Below, piece after piece: positions 1-13,189 of a stretch of DNA of 64,000 nucleotides; position 1 is the first letter of the stretch; each line of letters begins with the position of its first letter. Source of the DNA: Macrostomum hystrix. Its lineage: Eukaryota > Platyhelminthes > Macrostomidae. The DNA lies in contig CATNEN010000025.1 of NCBI GenBank assembly GCA_950097015.1, positions 6,376,001-6,440,000 on the forward strand. Reading direction: 5' to 3'. The translations under genes and the position numbers were made by a program. The notes beneath the pieces are model-generated. The model saw nothing but the letters and a program-made list of their open reading frames with translations. It had not been told where the DNA came from and made no database searches.

Positions 1-3000
1 AATCTTTGACCGCGTCTCCTCCAGCATGCCACCGTTCACCAGCTCCCTGGTTAGCTTGTCAAATCGGCGGCGACCATTTTCGTCTGTGGATGCCCCAACA
101 GACCAGACGTAGGCAAATAGGAAGATCCCCTCAAGCCAGGCTCGCACCTGGCGCTGGTCCATCTGGTTAACCTTGGCCTCATCTTGGAACTCGTCCAGCT
201 GGCAGTCGATGAGGTTCATTAGCGACTTGACTAGGTTGATGTCTGACGTTTTTGACAGCTCTTTGCCGCCGCCTTTGCGCACCATCGCGATGCCAGCGTC
301 AATGAAGCGCTCGAACATCTCGTCCAGGCCCTCCTTGTGCTCCTTCTTGAGGAACTTTGTTGTGTTCTTCACATAGTTGGGCTCCTTCATTGGATCGTCA
401 GGCGCGTCTGAAGCGTTGTACAGCCAGGATCGGACGATCGGGCGCCAGCCCAGACTGGCCGGCTCCATGTAGATCATGCCGCAGCGGCTCACAGTGGCGG
501 GACTGGCCGCCTCCAGGTCCATGGGCTCGAAGATCAGGTTGGTTGTCGGCGCCAGCTGGATGATCTCACCGCTCATCAAGCAAAGCTTCTTATTGTCATC
601 CAGCACAGTGTTCATGTTCTCAATCCACACGGCGTCGACTGGGCCGTCGAAGATCAGCCACTTGCGATCGGGCGTAGTCGATGTGGCGAAGGCGCGGTAG
701 GACACGGCCAGGATGCCGTCGGACCATTCGTGCGACACTGGGTCAAACTGGCCATACAGTTGGCCCATGGTAATGGCCTTCGGGTTGAGCACAGTGTACT
801 GGGCTCGATTCTCCTCCATCTGCTCACGATCGTGCAGATCGCCAAGAGCCTTGGCCAACACCTGCAATTAAGAAATCATAGATGAGTGTTTTTAAGATAG
901 TCGATTCCAGGGAAATATCGGAATGCTATCTGATCGATTCGCTAAAACCCTTACCCTGTAGGCTGAAGTCTTTCCACCGAACGGCTCTCCGACAATCATG
1001 AAGCCGTGGCGCACAATCATCATCTCGTAAATCTGCTGAATCTTCTCCAGGAAGAACGGCGTGCACTGCAGATTCATCTTCTCGCAGTTCTCCTTCACTG
1101 CAATGTTGAACAGGTCGTAGTCCGGGGTCGGCCTCTGCACTCCAGGAAACAAGTCGGACGCGATGCCTTCAAACAGAGGCAGGTCGTGGTTCAGGAACTT
1201 CGGCAGGTTGACATCGATGATGGAGCGTAGCATGAGGATGTCCTCGTCCTCATCCGGATACTTTAGCTTCAGATTTCCGGCGGCAGTCAGCACGGACTTC
1301 ACGGCTCGCATGCCGTAGTCGTAGTGAGGCTGCGAGGACAGCTGCTCAGAGCAGAGTCGGTAGGTGGCCACAATCTTTACACTGAGCGGCCTGGCGTGTA
1401 TGAAGCCGCAGGAGTAGAGCGAGATCTCGGAGATCAGCGCATAGTCAGGCACCATCATGGCCACTGAGCGGAACAGAGCCTTTAGGTTGTCCGGCAGCTC
1501 GGACCGGCCGGCGTAGCTGCGGATGGGATGTTAGATTTTTCTCCCAATAACAAACAAAACAACAACAAAATTAGTAAATTCGTTTTCGTTAAAGTCACGA
1601 TCGCTTACCCGGGGTTCATTGTGATGAACACAGCGCATGTAGGATCCAGCTTAATCTGGGTGCCTTCGAACTCTAGAGTATCTGCAGCAGCGTTGACGGC
1701 CTTCTGAATAGTGAGGATCTGCTGGGCCACCACGGACAGCACCTCGAGGTCGATGCGGTTGAACTCGTCGAAGCAGGACCAGGCACCGCAGGAGGCCAGT
1801 CCCTTGAAGAACTTGCCCAGGGCTAGGTAGTCCAGACCATCTGAGCAGTTGAACACCACGCACTGCTTGGCCACAGCCTTGGCCAGATCCTTAGTCGTCT
1901 CTGTCTTGCCTGTTCCGGCTGGACCTTCGGGGGCGCCGCCAAGGTGAAGATGCAGCGCGCCAAACAGGGTGCGATAGCAGCGGTCAGTGAGTGGTGTGAT
2001 AACCAGGCGACCGCTGTTGCCGAGGTACTCATAGCCGTACCTGAGCATGGAGTTGATCATTCGCGTCAGCAAGTTGTCATCTGTCCAATAGTAGCGCAGC
2101 TGGCTCAACCAGTTAAAGTCGTTCTCTTCGCGCACCTTCAGCTGAATGAGGTTCGCTAACACGTCCCTGGCGTGAACGTCCAGCACAATGAGCGCCTGCA
2201 GTGTAGTGCGATTCTGCTTGGACAGCTTGCCGCGCACAAGTGTCACAATCTCGTCTATCTGGCTGTTGTTTTGCTTCAGGTAGGCGTCCATGGCATCCGG
2301 TCCCTCGCGCAGCGAACGGTGCACGTTAGTCGTCCAGAACAGGCAGTCAATGGCCAGCACGGCCTGTCCGGGCCAGGCTCGGACCCACTGAGCCCGTGGC
2401 GTCTTGTCATAGTCCTCCATGGCCATCTTCGTGGCCATGCGCACGGACTGGATCATGTCGCCTTCAAGCTCCAGCAGCCACTTCTCCACTTGGCCACGAG
2501 CCTTAGCCGTTGAAATGACTTCCTTGAGCTGCACAACCTCGCCTTCAGAGCTCTTCATGTGAGTGATATCCAGTACATCGGTAAACTCCAGGCTGGCAAT
2601 GCCCTCAAAGCACTTCTTCAGATGAGGCTGTACTCTGGTCGGGTCCTTTGTCTCAGACAGGATCTCCAGCAGCTCGTCGTTGGACAGGAAGAAGAAGCGC
2701 GGGAAGTACAGTCGCTTCTTTTCCAGATAGTCGTTCAGGCCCTTCTGGATCAGCTCCAGCAGCTCGTTCGACTTGCGAAGCTTCTCCAGCAGCTTGTCAA
2801 TCAAGATGACCTGCATGACTCGCTTGTCAGTGATTGCTGCCTTCATGATCTCGCGCCAGTTCTTGTCTACCGTGGTGAACCGGCGGCCCTCTTCTGGCAT
2901 CTGGGCCATGATGTCTGGTGAGCTGAAGATGGGCTCCAGGTAGAGCCACGTAGCCTGCACTTTGAGCCATTCGTCCAGCACATCCTGCAGCAGGATCAGC

Positions 3001-6000
3001 TTGTGCTCCCAGTCCTTGATCTCGTTCTCAAATGGCTTGATAAAAGGCGAGCCTCGCATTGTCTGCGTCTTGACAATGTGATCGTCGAGTAGAAGCTGAA
3101 TGTCGTCAATTGACGACAGAATGTGTGTACCACTCTCGCGGTAGGGAATGATGTTAAATTCGATGCTCTCCCACTCGCTTTTCATCTTGTTCATTGTCTT
3201 CTCCAGGTTGTGCTCCTTCGTGGCCGCCTCTGAGATGCTCTCAAACTTTTGTACGTATGGCTCCAGATTCATGTCGATCAGCTTGGAGAGGCACATCTCC
3301 TCGTCTGGCTGCAGCGGGTAGCCGACAATGTCGGAGATATGCTTCCAGTGGCGCTCCCTCAGGCCCGGGTTGAACAGGCATGAGATTAGCGGCAGGTGCT
3401 CCTTGAACTCCTCGACCTTCTCCTTGATCTTGCCGGCAATCTTCTTTGCAGCCGGCACGTCATCGAACGTCTTCTCCAGCTTGTATAGCAGGCGCCAAAG
3501 TCCGTTAACGTCCTCGACAACTACATCGGGAACGACGTTGGCCATCGGGCCGTCCATCCATTCCTTGTACTTGCGGTGGAAGTCTACAGTCTGCTCATAC
3601 AGTTGCTTGTAAGGCCGCAGTGTGGCCAAGACCTGCTGCCGCTGCGGATAAGGCGTGGCCGGCCAGCCGAACGCCTCCTCTTCATTGTTGAGGGCCTCAA
3701 CCTTGTCGGCGGCCGCCTCCAGGTTACTGTTCAACTTCTGCGCCTTGGAAAGATAGCGTGGAACTTCGCTCATGTCGCCGAATTGCTGGAACTCCTCAAC
3801 GCGTTTTGCATAGCCTTCAAGCTCCTGCAGGAACTGCTCCTTCTTGAACTTGAGGTTGTCCTGGAACTGGTCGCGCTTCTCGTTGAAGTTGTGCCGATGC
3901 TCCTCGAATATGTTCGGCATGCGCGTCTCCCAGGTGAAAACCTCCGCGTTCAGCTCCATGTCGTGATTGGTGAAGGAAGTCTGCTCGACAAGGAAGACTA
4001 GCCGATCGCGGCTCTGCTCCAGGCGGTTCCGAAGAGTCAGCATCGTCTCGTTCTCAACCTTTTCAACGAAGGCGCGCAGCTCCATCAGCTGCTCGGTGTT
4101 TGAGGGGAGTGTCAGCGCCTTCTCGGCGATGTTTTTGTAGTCGTTTATAAGCTCCTGATTGCCTGATCGGTGGTTGTCCATCATGCGGGTGAGGATGCGC
4201 TCGCAGATGGCCTCTGTACGCTTGGTGAGCGCGCGGATGAGGTCGTCGCAGTGGATCTGGAACATGCCCAGGCGCAGGCTGCGCACCGATTTGAACTGAA
4301 TCTGCTCGGCGATCTGCTTGAACTTCTTAAGCTCGCGAGCATACTCGTCGAATGTGTGCTCCTCCTGCAGGAAGATGTCAATATCCTGCTCGGCCTGCTT
4401 GGACACAATCAGGGTGTACTTCTCAAACTGTTTCAGGTGCTTCAGCGGGCCCTCGCCCTCATTCTTCACCACCTCGGAGACTTTGCTCTTGTGGGCAGCC
4501 AGGATCTCTGGCAGAATGCACGGCTTCAGCAGCGACTCGCCTTCGTAGGTCGAGTACAGCTTGGTCTCGATGCGCGGGATAGCGCCAATCACCTTCAGCA
4601 TCACGTCGTAGATGTTCAGGAAGACGGTTTCGAAGTCGTCAAAGTTAGGCTCGAACTTGATGCGATCGTCGTCAAGGACGAAGCGCAAAATGAAGCCCGA
4701 GTGCTCGTAGGCACGCACGGATGTCTGCAATTCGAAGCATCATGTATTACCGCTAAACTGGCAATGTTAGCCCCTCTTTGGGGAGCTCAGGCGATTCATT
4801 GGAAATTCCTCATGGTTTTTTAAAGCTTACTTTATCTGTAGTGTAGTGTTATAAACCCTACCAAGTGCATTGGGAGGAAAATTGAAGAAATATATTTTAA
4901 CCTTAATTTGAAATTTATCCGCCTTGAGTTGAAACATTTCCAAATCTGACCAACTATTAAAAAATAGTGAGAAAATGAGAAAAAAACGGCCAATCATTCA
5001 CCAGATTGGTAAAACATTCACCCAGTCAGCAAATTGTCCCGATTAAGTTGACAAATTCCCTCAAGCTAGTAAATTACCCCTCCTAGATAGAAAATAATCA
5101 TCCAGGTAGCTAGTTATCCCACAGTAAGCGAATTATCACCCAGGTTACAAATTATCACCCTGGTAGCATAATCAAATAAGGTCAGCCTCCTAAGAATGCG
5201 TTTCATTTTTCATTGGCGCGTTTCGATGTGCTAATTATCACCCAGGTAGCTAATTATCACCCAGGTAGCTAATTATCACCCAGGTAGCTAATTATCACCC
5301 AGGTAGCTAATTATCACCCAGGTAGCTAATTATCACCCAGGTAGCTAATTATCACCCAGGTAGCTAATTATCACCCAGGTAGCTAATTATCATCCAGGTA
5401 GCTAATTATCACCCAGGTAGCTAATTATCACCCAGGTAGCTAATTATCACCCAGGTAGCTAATTATCACCCAAGGTAGATAAATACCACCCAGGTAGCTA
5501 ATTATCACCCAGGTAGCTAATTATCACCCAGGTAGCTAATTATCACCCAGGTAGCTAATTATCACCCAAGGTAGATAAATACCACCCAGGTAGCTAATTA
5601 TCACCCAGGTAGCTAATTATCACCCAGGTAGCTAATTATCACCCAGGTAGCTAAATACCACCCAGGTAGCTAATTATCACCCAAGGTAGCTAATTATCAC
5701 CCAAAGTAGCTAAATACCACCCAGGTAGCTAAATACCACCCAGGTAGCTAATTGCCACCCAGGTAGCTAAATACCACCCAGGTAGCTAATTATCACCCAG
5801 GTAGCTAATTATCACCCAGGTAGCTAATTATCACCCAGGTAGCTAATTGCCACCCAGGTAGCTAAATACCACCCAGGTAGCTAATTATCACCCAGGTAGC
5901 TAATTATCACCCAGGTAGCTAATTATCACCCAGGTAGCTGAATACCACCCAGGTAGCTGAATACCACCCAGGTAGCTAAATACCACCCAGGTAGCTAAAT

Positions 6001-8828
6001 ACCACCCAGGTAGCAAGTTATCAACTCGAGCTGACGAATTAACCGAAAGTTTGTAATTGGCAGCTCCTAATACGCTTCAACGAGCGTATAAAATTGCAAC
6101 GATTGGAAACTGAAACGCTTTTCCAAAGCCAGCTAGCCAGAGCCGCAGACTTACCGGCGGCTGCACCAGCAGGTCTGTGTAGTCGTCCATGGAGAGCAGG
6201 CCGAGGCTCTGCAGCTGGGTGGTCATGAGGTTGGCGGCGCAGTTATAGAAGGCGGCCAGCTGATCGGCTTCGTGCTCGCTGGGAATAAGCTTCTGCTTGT
6301 GGCCCTTGTAGAAAATGTGCTGAATCTCTGATAGCCACCTGAGAGTATTTGTTATAATGACGAGGTTAAAAACAATAGAATAATATTTGCAGGAGGGCTG
6401 CGGGCAATGGCACATCATTTGGTGACACTAGACCAACAGCCAGCTAGAAGGCGATTCTGCCCATTCCGCTGACTCCTAAGCACACACACACAGATACTGT
6501 ACGCAGGCACACTCTCTACCATGCCCTGACTTTCTCATCGTCAGGCAGTGTCAACTTTCACTTTGCCTTGGAAGGTTGGCCCTCAATACTAATAATAACA
6601 ATAATTATAAGTGAGCTTTGAGTACTGGCGAATAACGCGTTAACCGCTCTGCCACCGACTCCCAAATGGCGAGGATTTCAAATCGTTAATTACACGTTCA
6701 GGAGATGAATTGAACGCTCGGCACTCACCGTTTGATCAGCTTGTCTCTGGCTGCATCAATGTGCTTCATGCAGCAGGTTTGGAACTCCTTCAGCTCCAGT
6801 GGCTCCAGTTTCGTTTGAAACTCGTGAATGTCCACCAGTCGAAGTTGACTGAAAAAGCATTATTTTCTTTGTTACAATGAGCCACAAGTTCGATTACAGC
6901 ACGCTATAATTCTGTTCTTCAATTTGTTGGCCTCCAGAGTGTAACTCGAAGCGAATAAAATCTAGGAAAATCGAGGCGGAAGAAAATTGCAATTTTTTCC
7001 ATGAAAAGCTGGAAGAGAAGCAAATAAGTAAGCAAAATCAAAGAAGTTCAGCCTCCTAAGAATGCGTTTTACCGTGCATTGGCGGGGTTCGATGTGCTAA
7101 AAAGTTGCTAATTGAGCAAAGTGCCGCATGAAAAATGTGTCTGAAGTTGGGTCGAGTTTACCTTAGAGCCTTGGATGGGTCTGCTGATGCAGCGGTCACT
7201 TGACCGTCTGGCTCAGAACTGAGATTTAATTACAAAATTGAATTGTTAATAATTTGCTTCTCTTAAGTTAGACTGCTTGGTGCAACAACACATTGGACAG
7301 CTACGTTATATTTGGTGGCCCATTGTTAGACTTTGACAAACGGTTAGGTTTATGCTATCTTCAGTTGTGATTTATGGTGCAGACTCACGTGAATGTCTTG
7401 TGCCAGAGCTCCAGCACCTGGTTAATGCACGGGTTTGTGATGTGCAGACTGCGGTCAATTTGGCGCCGGCACGCGTAGAATCCCTTCTCCCAGGGCTTGG
7501 GCACCACGGCCACCTCTTGCCGGTGCTCCGGCAGCTCCTCCGGCTCCTCCTCCTTCTCGCGCGGCTCCTTCAGCACAAAGTCCACGATCGCCTTCTTCAC
7601 GCTGAGCAGGTAGTCCTCCTTGATTTCGTCTTCTAGGTCCTCCAGCAGCACGGTGTGATTGCCGCGCTGTGCCTTGCCGACGAAGGACATGATATTGCCC
7701 ATCCAGGCGTCCTCCATCGGAGCGACGTGTTCCGTGTCGATGCCGTGATGGATGTAGTAGTAGTACCTCTGGGTGGATATTGTGGTGCGTCTGTTTTGTT
7801 AAGCCCATTTTAATTCATTTTAATGAATCCATTTGAATCCATTTGAATCCATTTGAATCCATTTGAATCCATTTCGCAGCCTTACCAGTACATCTTTCTC
7901 GGCCCCTGTGAGGCCGAAGTTTTTCTGCTGCTGCTCGAGCCCGACGACTTTGTCGCCCTCCAGGGACTCGTTGAACGGCTTGTCTTCGCCTTGCCTGCTC
8001 GCACGGTTTGAAAGAGGACGGAGATGATTGGTAAAGCGAAAATTACATTCATTTTTGTTGCTCATTCAGCTACTCAAAGTAGAAAATTGTAAAGTGCTCC
8101 ACTCACAGAATGATATCGACGAGAGCCTTGCGGAACTTTTCCCGATCCTTCTTGATCTTGGTCCTCTGCGCGTTGGCCTGTTCAACTTTCTTTGCTTTCT
8201 TGCTGTCCTCTGCGTTAATATTATTTTATCAATATTTTAGTGTGGAACATTTTCATTTGAAAAAAATGAATAAGAAAGTCGAGATAATGCGTACTACATA
8301 CAATGCGCTGAATAACCGTGAAAGTATGCACACCTATCTCGTAATCATAAATTCCCTAGCAAACAAACAAGGTGCCGACGCTTGTGAATTAAAATCGTAA
8401 ACCTTAAATTGACCGAAACATGCCAAAACACAATTGGTGCTTTATCTAACTAAATGATTTGTAATTGAGCCGCGATTGACCGCAAAATATCAGAGAAGTA
8501 AATCCTAAAACAATATCTGCATCTTACACCATAGGCTGCAAATCGAAATTTCTTTTAATTCACTGAAATAAAATAAATACTGTCTGATTTCGTATTTCCC
8601 AATAAATTGTAGAAAATCGAATCAGAAGCTTGCAAACTTACTGGCAGTCAGCTCGAAGACCAGATCGAAATTGTCCTCTTCCTCCTTGGCCGCGCCACCG
8701 CTCTTCAGCACAAACGCCGGCTGGTTGGCGCTCCAGGACGGCTTGGAGCGAGTGTCCGGCATGGCTGGCAGCATGTTCCGCACATCGTTTGTCCCCTTGC
8801 CTTTGTTAGCCTGGACAGCCTGGGCCAT
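1..8828 (-). CDS. DNAH7: Axonemal dynein heavy chain, DNAH7/DNAH3/DNAH12 type (5' half, partial)
   Basis: Inner-arm axonemal dynein motor subunit that drives ciliary beating by ATP-dependent movement along the B-tubule. Exons, all phase-checked: 8828-8642, 8209-8107, 7994-7886, 7768-7389, 7218-7162, 6848-6729, 6338-6155, 4724-1609, 1516-955, 861-1 (continues off the window). They encode about 1893 residues of an expected ~4000. Residues 1-380 are the variable tail with a Lys-rich patch. The linker (DHC_N2) begins near 735 and includes [16 protein letters not shown]. The AAA1 Walker A GPAGTGKT is near 1314 and Walker B CFDEFN near 1364; the AAA2 P-loop GEPFGGKT is near 1595. The short distance from the start to AAA1 and the sequence around AAA1/AAA2 fit the single-headed DNAH3/7/12 group; which paralogue is not settled. 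ATG 8828 follows a likely acceptor (AG at 8887-8886, exon from 8885), either a 5'UTR intron or a trans-splice site. The long intron 7 carries a minisatellite. Confidence 0.93.
5034..6015. repeat. Minisatellite, 19-bp unit, in dynein intron 7
   Basis: About 41 near-identical copies of TAATTATCACCCAGGTAGC from about 5229, preceded by degraded relatives from 5034 (AAATTATCACCC, AAATTACCCC). Common variants are TAAATACCACCC and an extra A in CCAAGG. It makes up most of the 1.4-kb intron between the exons ending at 6155 and starting at 4724. Confidence 0.95.
5179..5235. repeat. Dispersed ~55-bp repeat, copy 1 (dynein intron 7)
   Basis: The stretch starting TCAGCCTCCTAAGAATGCG and ending TTCGATGTGCTAA recurs in the same orientation at about 7047-7101 in another intron of the same gene, with a few mismatches. 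It interrupts the start of the 19-bp minisatellite. It may be a fragment of a mobile element; I see no terminal structure. Confidence 0.7.
6511..6660 (-). mobile_element. SINE family B, copy 1 (degraded, dynein intron 6)
   Basis: Read on the minus strand, a tRNA-like head with A-box-like GGTGGCAGAGCGGTTAACGC (about 6652-6633) is followed by an A/T-rich spacer and the family B 3' domain: GAGGGCCAACC, CCAAGG, then CTGACGATGAGAAAGTCAGG. The same 3' domain occurs at 58814 and 62222. The B box is not recognisable, so the copy is old or internally deleted. It lies between exons 6 and 7 of the dynein gene. Confidence 0.65.
7045..7101. repeat. Dispersed ~55-bp repeat, copy 2 (dynein intron 5)
   Basis: Second copy of the repeat at 5179-5235: CAGCCTCCTAAGAATGCGTT near the start and GGTTCGATGTGCTAA at the end. 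It sits in the intron between the exons starting at 6848 and ending at 7162. Confidence 0.7.
7820..7875. repeat. Short tandem repeat, 10-bp unit, dynein intron 3
   Basis: Five clean copies of AATCCATTTG with degenerate ends, filling much of the short intron between the exons at 7886 and 7768. Confidence 0.9.
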
Positions 8829-8885
8829 GCTGCTTATTGTTTTGGCTTAATAACTTTTTCTTCAATAGACGCCACTAAGTGGTAT

Positions 8886-11800
8886 CTGAAAGTCAGGATT
8901 TTTTCTTGCATGAATTGCCAATTTAATCAAAATTATTATAATTCATTAGCCATAAGCCTTGTTTTAATATAAATTTACTGTTTCAGACCAATGCATAATC
9001 TATATGATGCATAATTTAAGTCAATAATTTTTTTTGTAAAATATAAAGATTAACTAATTTTTATACACTTTCAAAAGACAACTACCATATAAGATACTGC
9101 CCCTTGGCTAATGCTTACATCCATATTTATTTTTGTGAAATTAAAAGCTTAGCTGATATACTATTTGATTACCCCCTTTCAACTCATTTAGTTATACTAA
9201 AATTCAGAGTAAAAGTCAAACTTTCTAAATTTATATATTCAAGTATACAATCCATCACTAATAGTTATGTTGTTAATTTCTACTTAAATCCACTTCAAAG
9301 TGATAATTACTGCTTTTAATTTCCTGTCTCTTGCAAATGCATGAAAAATGACATGCTTTTGCTTGCTTTGATATATTCTATGTGTTAAATACATTACCGG
9401 TCTATTCTTACATAATGACACTTTTATTGTGAAGTTGCAACAAAAAATACCGAAAGACTTTATAAATATACTGGATTTTATCACTTGCTGAGAAGAGTCA
9501 AAAGCTTAGAAATCTAATAAAATATACCGAAGATACTATAAAGGTTTACTTCTATGACAGGTTTTTGTTTCGTTATGAATACTTAAGTAATTAAAACTTC
9601 AAGCAAACATGTTCGAGTCGTTTTTTAAACATACTAATTTAACATTTCGAAAGGCTTTCAAAAAGACAGTGTTGCACTTGTCAACCAATTGCTATTATTA
9701 AAAAACCAATGCTGCTATAATTTAGTATTTAATTTATTAACTAGTTTTCAGATATGTATAGTTTTGTATTAAAATAAAATTTTTATTTGATCCGCTTTAT
9801 TTTATTTGTTTTATTGCTTTATTTCAACTAATTACGGATTGGATATTTTACATATTTACAAATATTAGTATTGTAGTGTAACATTAACCAGAAATAATAA
9901 TAAACTAAGTAAGCTAGGGTTTTCAATAAAGTTTTGCTTCAGTTTAGTTGCTGTGATACTAAAGCACATATAATTTTTATGTACGAGTTTGTAGAAAAAG
10001 AGCTGAAACGCTAAAAGCACTTTTAAACAAAAAAACTGCTACACTTTTTTGGATAGATCAGAGAAGTGTATGGTTTACTCAGCGGCTTTCATTTTCGCTC
10101 CGATCAATCCAACTCTTATGTTTCGGAAGCCGCAAATTCGCAAATGAATATACCTCGCATATAACGCGCCGTAAATAAAGTTCTTTTTTTAATCAGAGTT
10201 ACAACATTTTAACAGCTATGTGATTAAGTCAGTCTTACTCAGCTTTTATTTTTACGATCTGTCAGCTTTTTACTCAAAAGGCGATCCATTTACATCGATA
10301 TGTGACTGAAATTACCAACTGCAGCTACATGTTGCTAGGAGCTCTTCTCTCCCCTTTGATCGATTCTTCAGTTTGAGCTGTGAGCACATGTCGCCAATCG
10401 ACTGCTCATTTATTATCCACCAATACAAGCTTTACATTGGTAATATTCGTATTATGGCTTGCTAGTGGCCGGAGCCGCCGTATTGCATTATTCGCCTGGT
10501 CGCTTCCCCTCAAAGACCAAGAAGAAGAAAGTGTAAGGTTGCAGGCGTATAGGACACTATAGAGCTAGCCAATAGGTTTTCGATGGCCAGTTGCTCACAC
10601 TTGGGCCGGATAATTAATGCATGAGAGGCGAGAAAGAGAGGCCTTGTGCGGCTGCTTCGTTCTCATTTTTTCTTAAACCATCTGGCTTTTTGGTCCAGCT
10701 TCTTTTAAAAAAATGCAAGAAATTTTCTTCTGCATTTATCTTTAATTTCTAGGAAATTTGTTGCTAGGCAAGATGGATTGTACTTGATCAGGCTTTTGAA
10801 AAAATACCGCACGCATACTAAATAGCGAATTTTAAATCCCTTTAAGCTAAGCAGTTGACGACGTGTAGCGCGGCGGTTGTCATAAAATTTCAATTTTATG
10901 AAAATAGAAATTTCGCCGCATTAACAGGGCGGCCCCTTATAGTTGAAGATGATGAAGTAGCCGTCCCAGCTCTGACTAGGACGAATTGCTAACAAACCGA
11001 ACCGAAAGCAACCCTCGCAAACGAGTTCCGCTCATGGCCGGATTTGCTCGCAAGCCCAAGGAGAGGTCGGAGTTTCAAGCGGACCAAAATCTATTCTAAT
11101 CCCCTACTATTTTCCTCCCCTCCTCTCGTCTTAACTCTCTCCCCTGTCTCTTGCAGAAGTGCGGATTGCCTGAGAGAGCGAGTAACAGGGCAGAGGGAGC
11201 GAGAGGAACGTCAGGAGAAAGCACAGCTGCAGAAGTGGAATGGGGTTGGATATCGACCCGGCCATGGGGATGGTTTGAGCAGCTAGTGCTCAGCTGCAGA
11301 TGAACTCGCTCCCGCTCCTCTACTCACAATCCCCCCGCGCCTTCCTTCTTTCTTCTCACACTCTGCAGTCGCTCCGGCGATGGGGGAGAAGTGCAGAACA
11401 GCAAGAGTTGGGGAGACGTGTCTCCCTTGGATCCCAAGTACGCCCTGCTCACCTGCCTCCCAATGGCCTCTCGCCTCTCTCCATGGTCAGAGCAGCCAGC
11501 CCCTCTCTCTCCCTCTCTTCTCTCTTCTCCCCAGCCTCCTATCGCGGCCCTAACACAGTGAGGAACTTTTCCTATTCGCGTCGGAACAGCGGGACCTTCT
11601 CACTTTACCGCAGCTCCGAGTTCAAGGAAGCATTACCTTCTCTAGACTTTCAGGGAACTTTTGTTAGAGAAAATTTAAGATTTTTTTTAATCGTCTAACT
11701 TGAGAAGCTTCGTCAAATCCAGTGGTGAGAAACTGCTTTTTTAGTACTTGTTTGGATTGTACCGTTAACTGACTTATTAAACGCTTTGCTATACAATATG

Positions 11801-11936
11801 TAATTCTTAGTTGTATTTTATAGCTTATAGCTTTTAACTTTTATAGCTACGGTTTATAAATTCAACCGTAGCATCGTCCCATTGCTTTTCTACATTTGCA
11901 ATCGCCATCCAACACAATCGCCATCTCATCACTGAT
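8886..11936. other. Intergenic region between divergent dynein and KIAA0513-type genes
   Basis: AT-rich to about 10300, then mixed and purine/pyrimidine-rich (10600-11600). It should hold the divergent promoters of the dynein gene (-) and the KIAA0513-type gene (+). I see no convincing gene; the ORFs at 11044-11698 are low-complexity Arg/Ser-rich frames without splice sites or family resemblance. Confidence 0.6.
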
Positions 11937-12995
11937 TTCTGAATCCCTTTCCGTTTTCCCTTTCCTAAATCTCGCTTCCTGAACCCCGTCCTAAAGATCC
12001 CATCCTCATCCCTATACTCCATTCCCGGAATCTCATTACCTAAACACCATTCGGTAAATCCCATCTACTGAATCCCATTTCATGATCCCTTCCCTGAATC
12101 CAATCCTTGAATCTCATTCCCTGAATCTCGTTTCCTGAACCCCATTCCTGAATCCCATTTCCTGAATCTCATTACCTGAATCTCATTCCCTGAATTCAAT
12201 CCTTGAATCTTATTCCCTGAATCTCATTCCCTGAATCCAATCCTTGAATCTCATTCCCTGAATCTCATTCCCTGAATCCAATCCTTGAATCTCATTCCCT
12301 GAATCTCGTTTCCTGAATCTCATTCCCCGAATCCCATTCCTGAATCCCATTTCCTGAATCTCCTTTCCTGAATCTCATTCCCTGAATCCCATTCCCTGAA
12401 TCTCATTCCCTGAATCTCATTCCCTGAATCCAATCCTTGAATCTCATTCCCTGAATCTCGTTTCCTGAATCTCATTACCTGAACCCCATTCCTGAATCCC
12501 ATTTCCTGAATCTCGTTTCCTGAACCCCATTCCTGAATCTCATTTCCTGAATCTCATTCCCTGAATCTCATTCCCTGAATCCCATTCTTGAATCTCATTC
12601 CCTGAATCCCATTCCCTGAATCTCATTCCCTGAATCTCATTCCCTGAATCTCATTCCCTGAATCCCATTCTTGAATCTCATTCCCTGAATCTCATCCCCT
12701 GAATCTCATCCCCTGAATCTCATTCCCTGAATCCCATTCTTGAATCTCATTCCCTGAATCTCATTCCCTGAATCTCATTCCCTGAATCCCATTCCTGAAT
12801 CTCATCCCCTGAATCTCATTCCCTGAATCCCATTCCCTGAATCTCATTCCCTGAATCTCGTTCCTGAATCTCATTCCCTCAATTTCATTCCCTGAATCTA
12901 ATTCCCTGAATCTCATTCCCTGAATCTCGTTTCCTGAACCCCATTCCTGAACCCCATTCCTGAACCCCATTCCTGAATCCCATTCCTGAATCCCT
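11937..12995. repeat. Minisatellite, 14-bp unit, upstream of the KIAA0513-type gene
   Basis: About 65 copies of CTGAATCTCATTCC with point variants and 13-bp copies, degenerate at the left edge. It ends less than 200 bp before the coding start at 13190, so it lies in or beside the promoter or 5'UTR of that gene. Its ORFs (MGFRNGVQ-type on the minus strand) are repeat translations. Confidence 0.95.
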
Positions 12996-13189
12996 AGGAT
13001 CCCTGAATCCCTGAACTTCTAGAAATCCATTTCGTGAACTAAATTGTCATAATCTCATCCTAAAAAATCCAATCGCGAATCCCAAATTAAATAAGAAAAT
13101 CCTGAGTCACAAGCTTCTTAATAATGGGCTTTTTAAATCTGAATTCAGAGTCAAGTGAATTTTCGTGTCAAATCGGTCACCCGCAGGCA

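Noticed and set aside
11044-11698. ORFs of 80 and 132 codons upstream of the 14-bp array
   Set aside because: Low-complexity Ser/Leu/Arg frames without domain, splice or conservation evidence.
13124-13189. Upstream in-frame ATG (MGFLNLN...) for the KIAA0513-type protein
   Set aside because: It lies before an acceptor-like AG at 13185-13186, just three nt from the ATG at 13190; the latter is the likelier start, though not proven.
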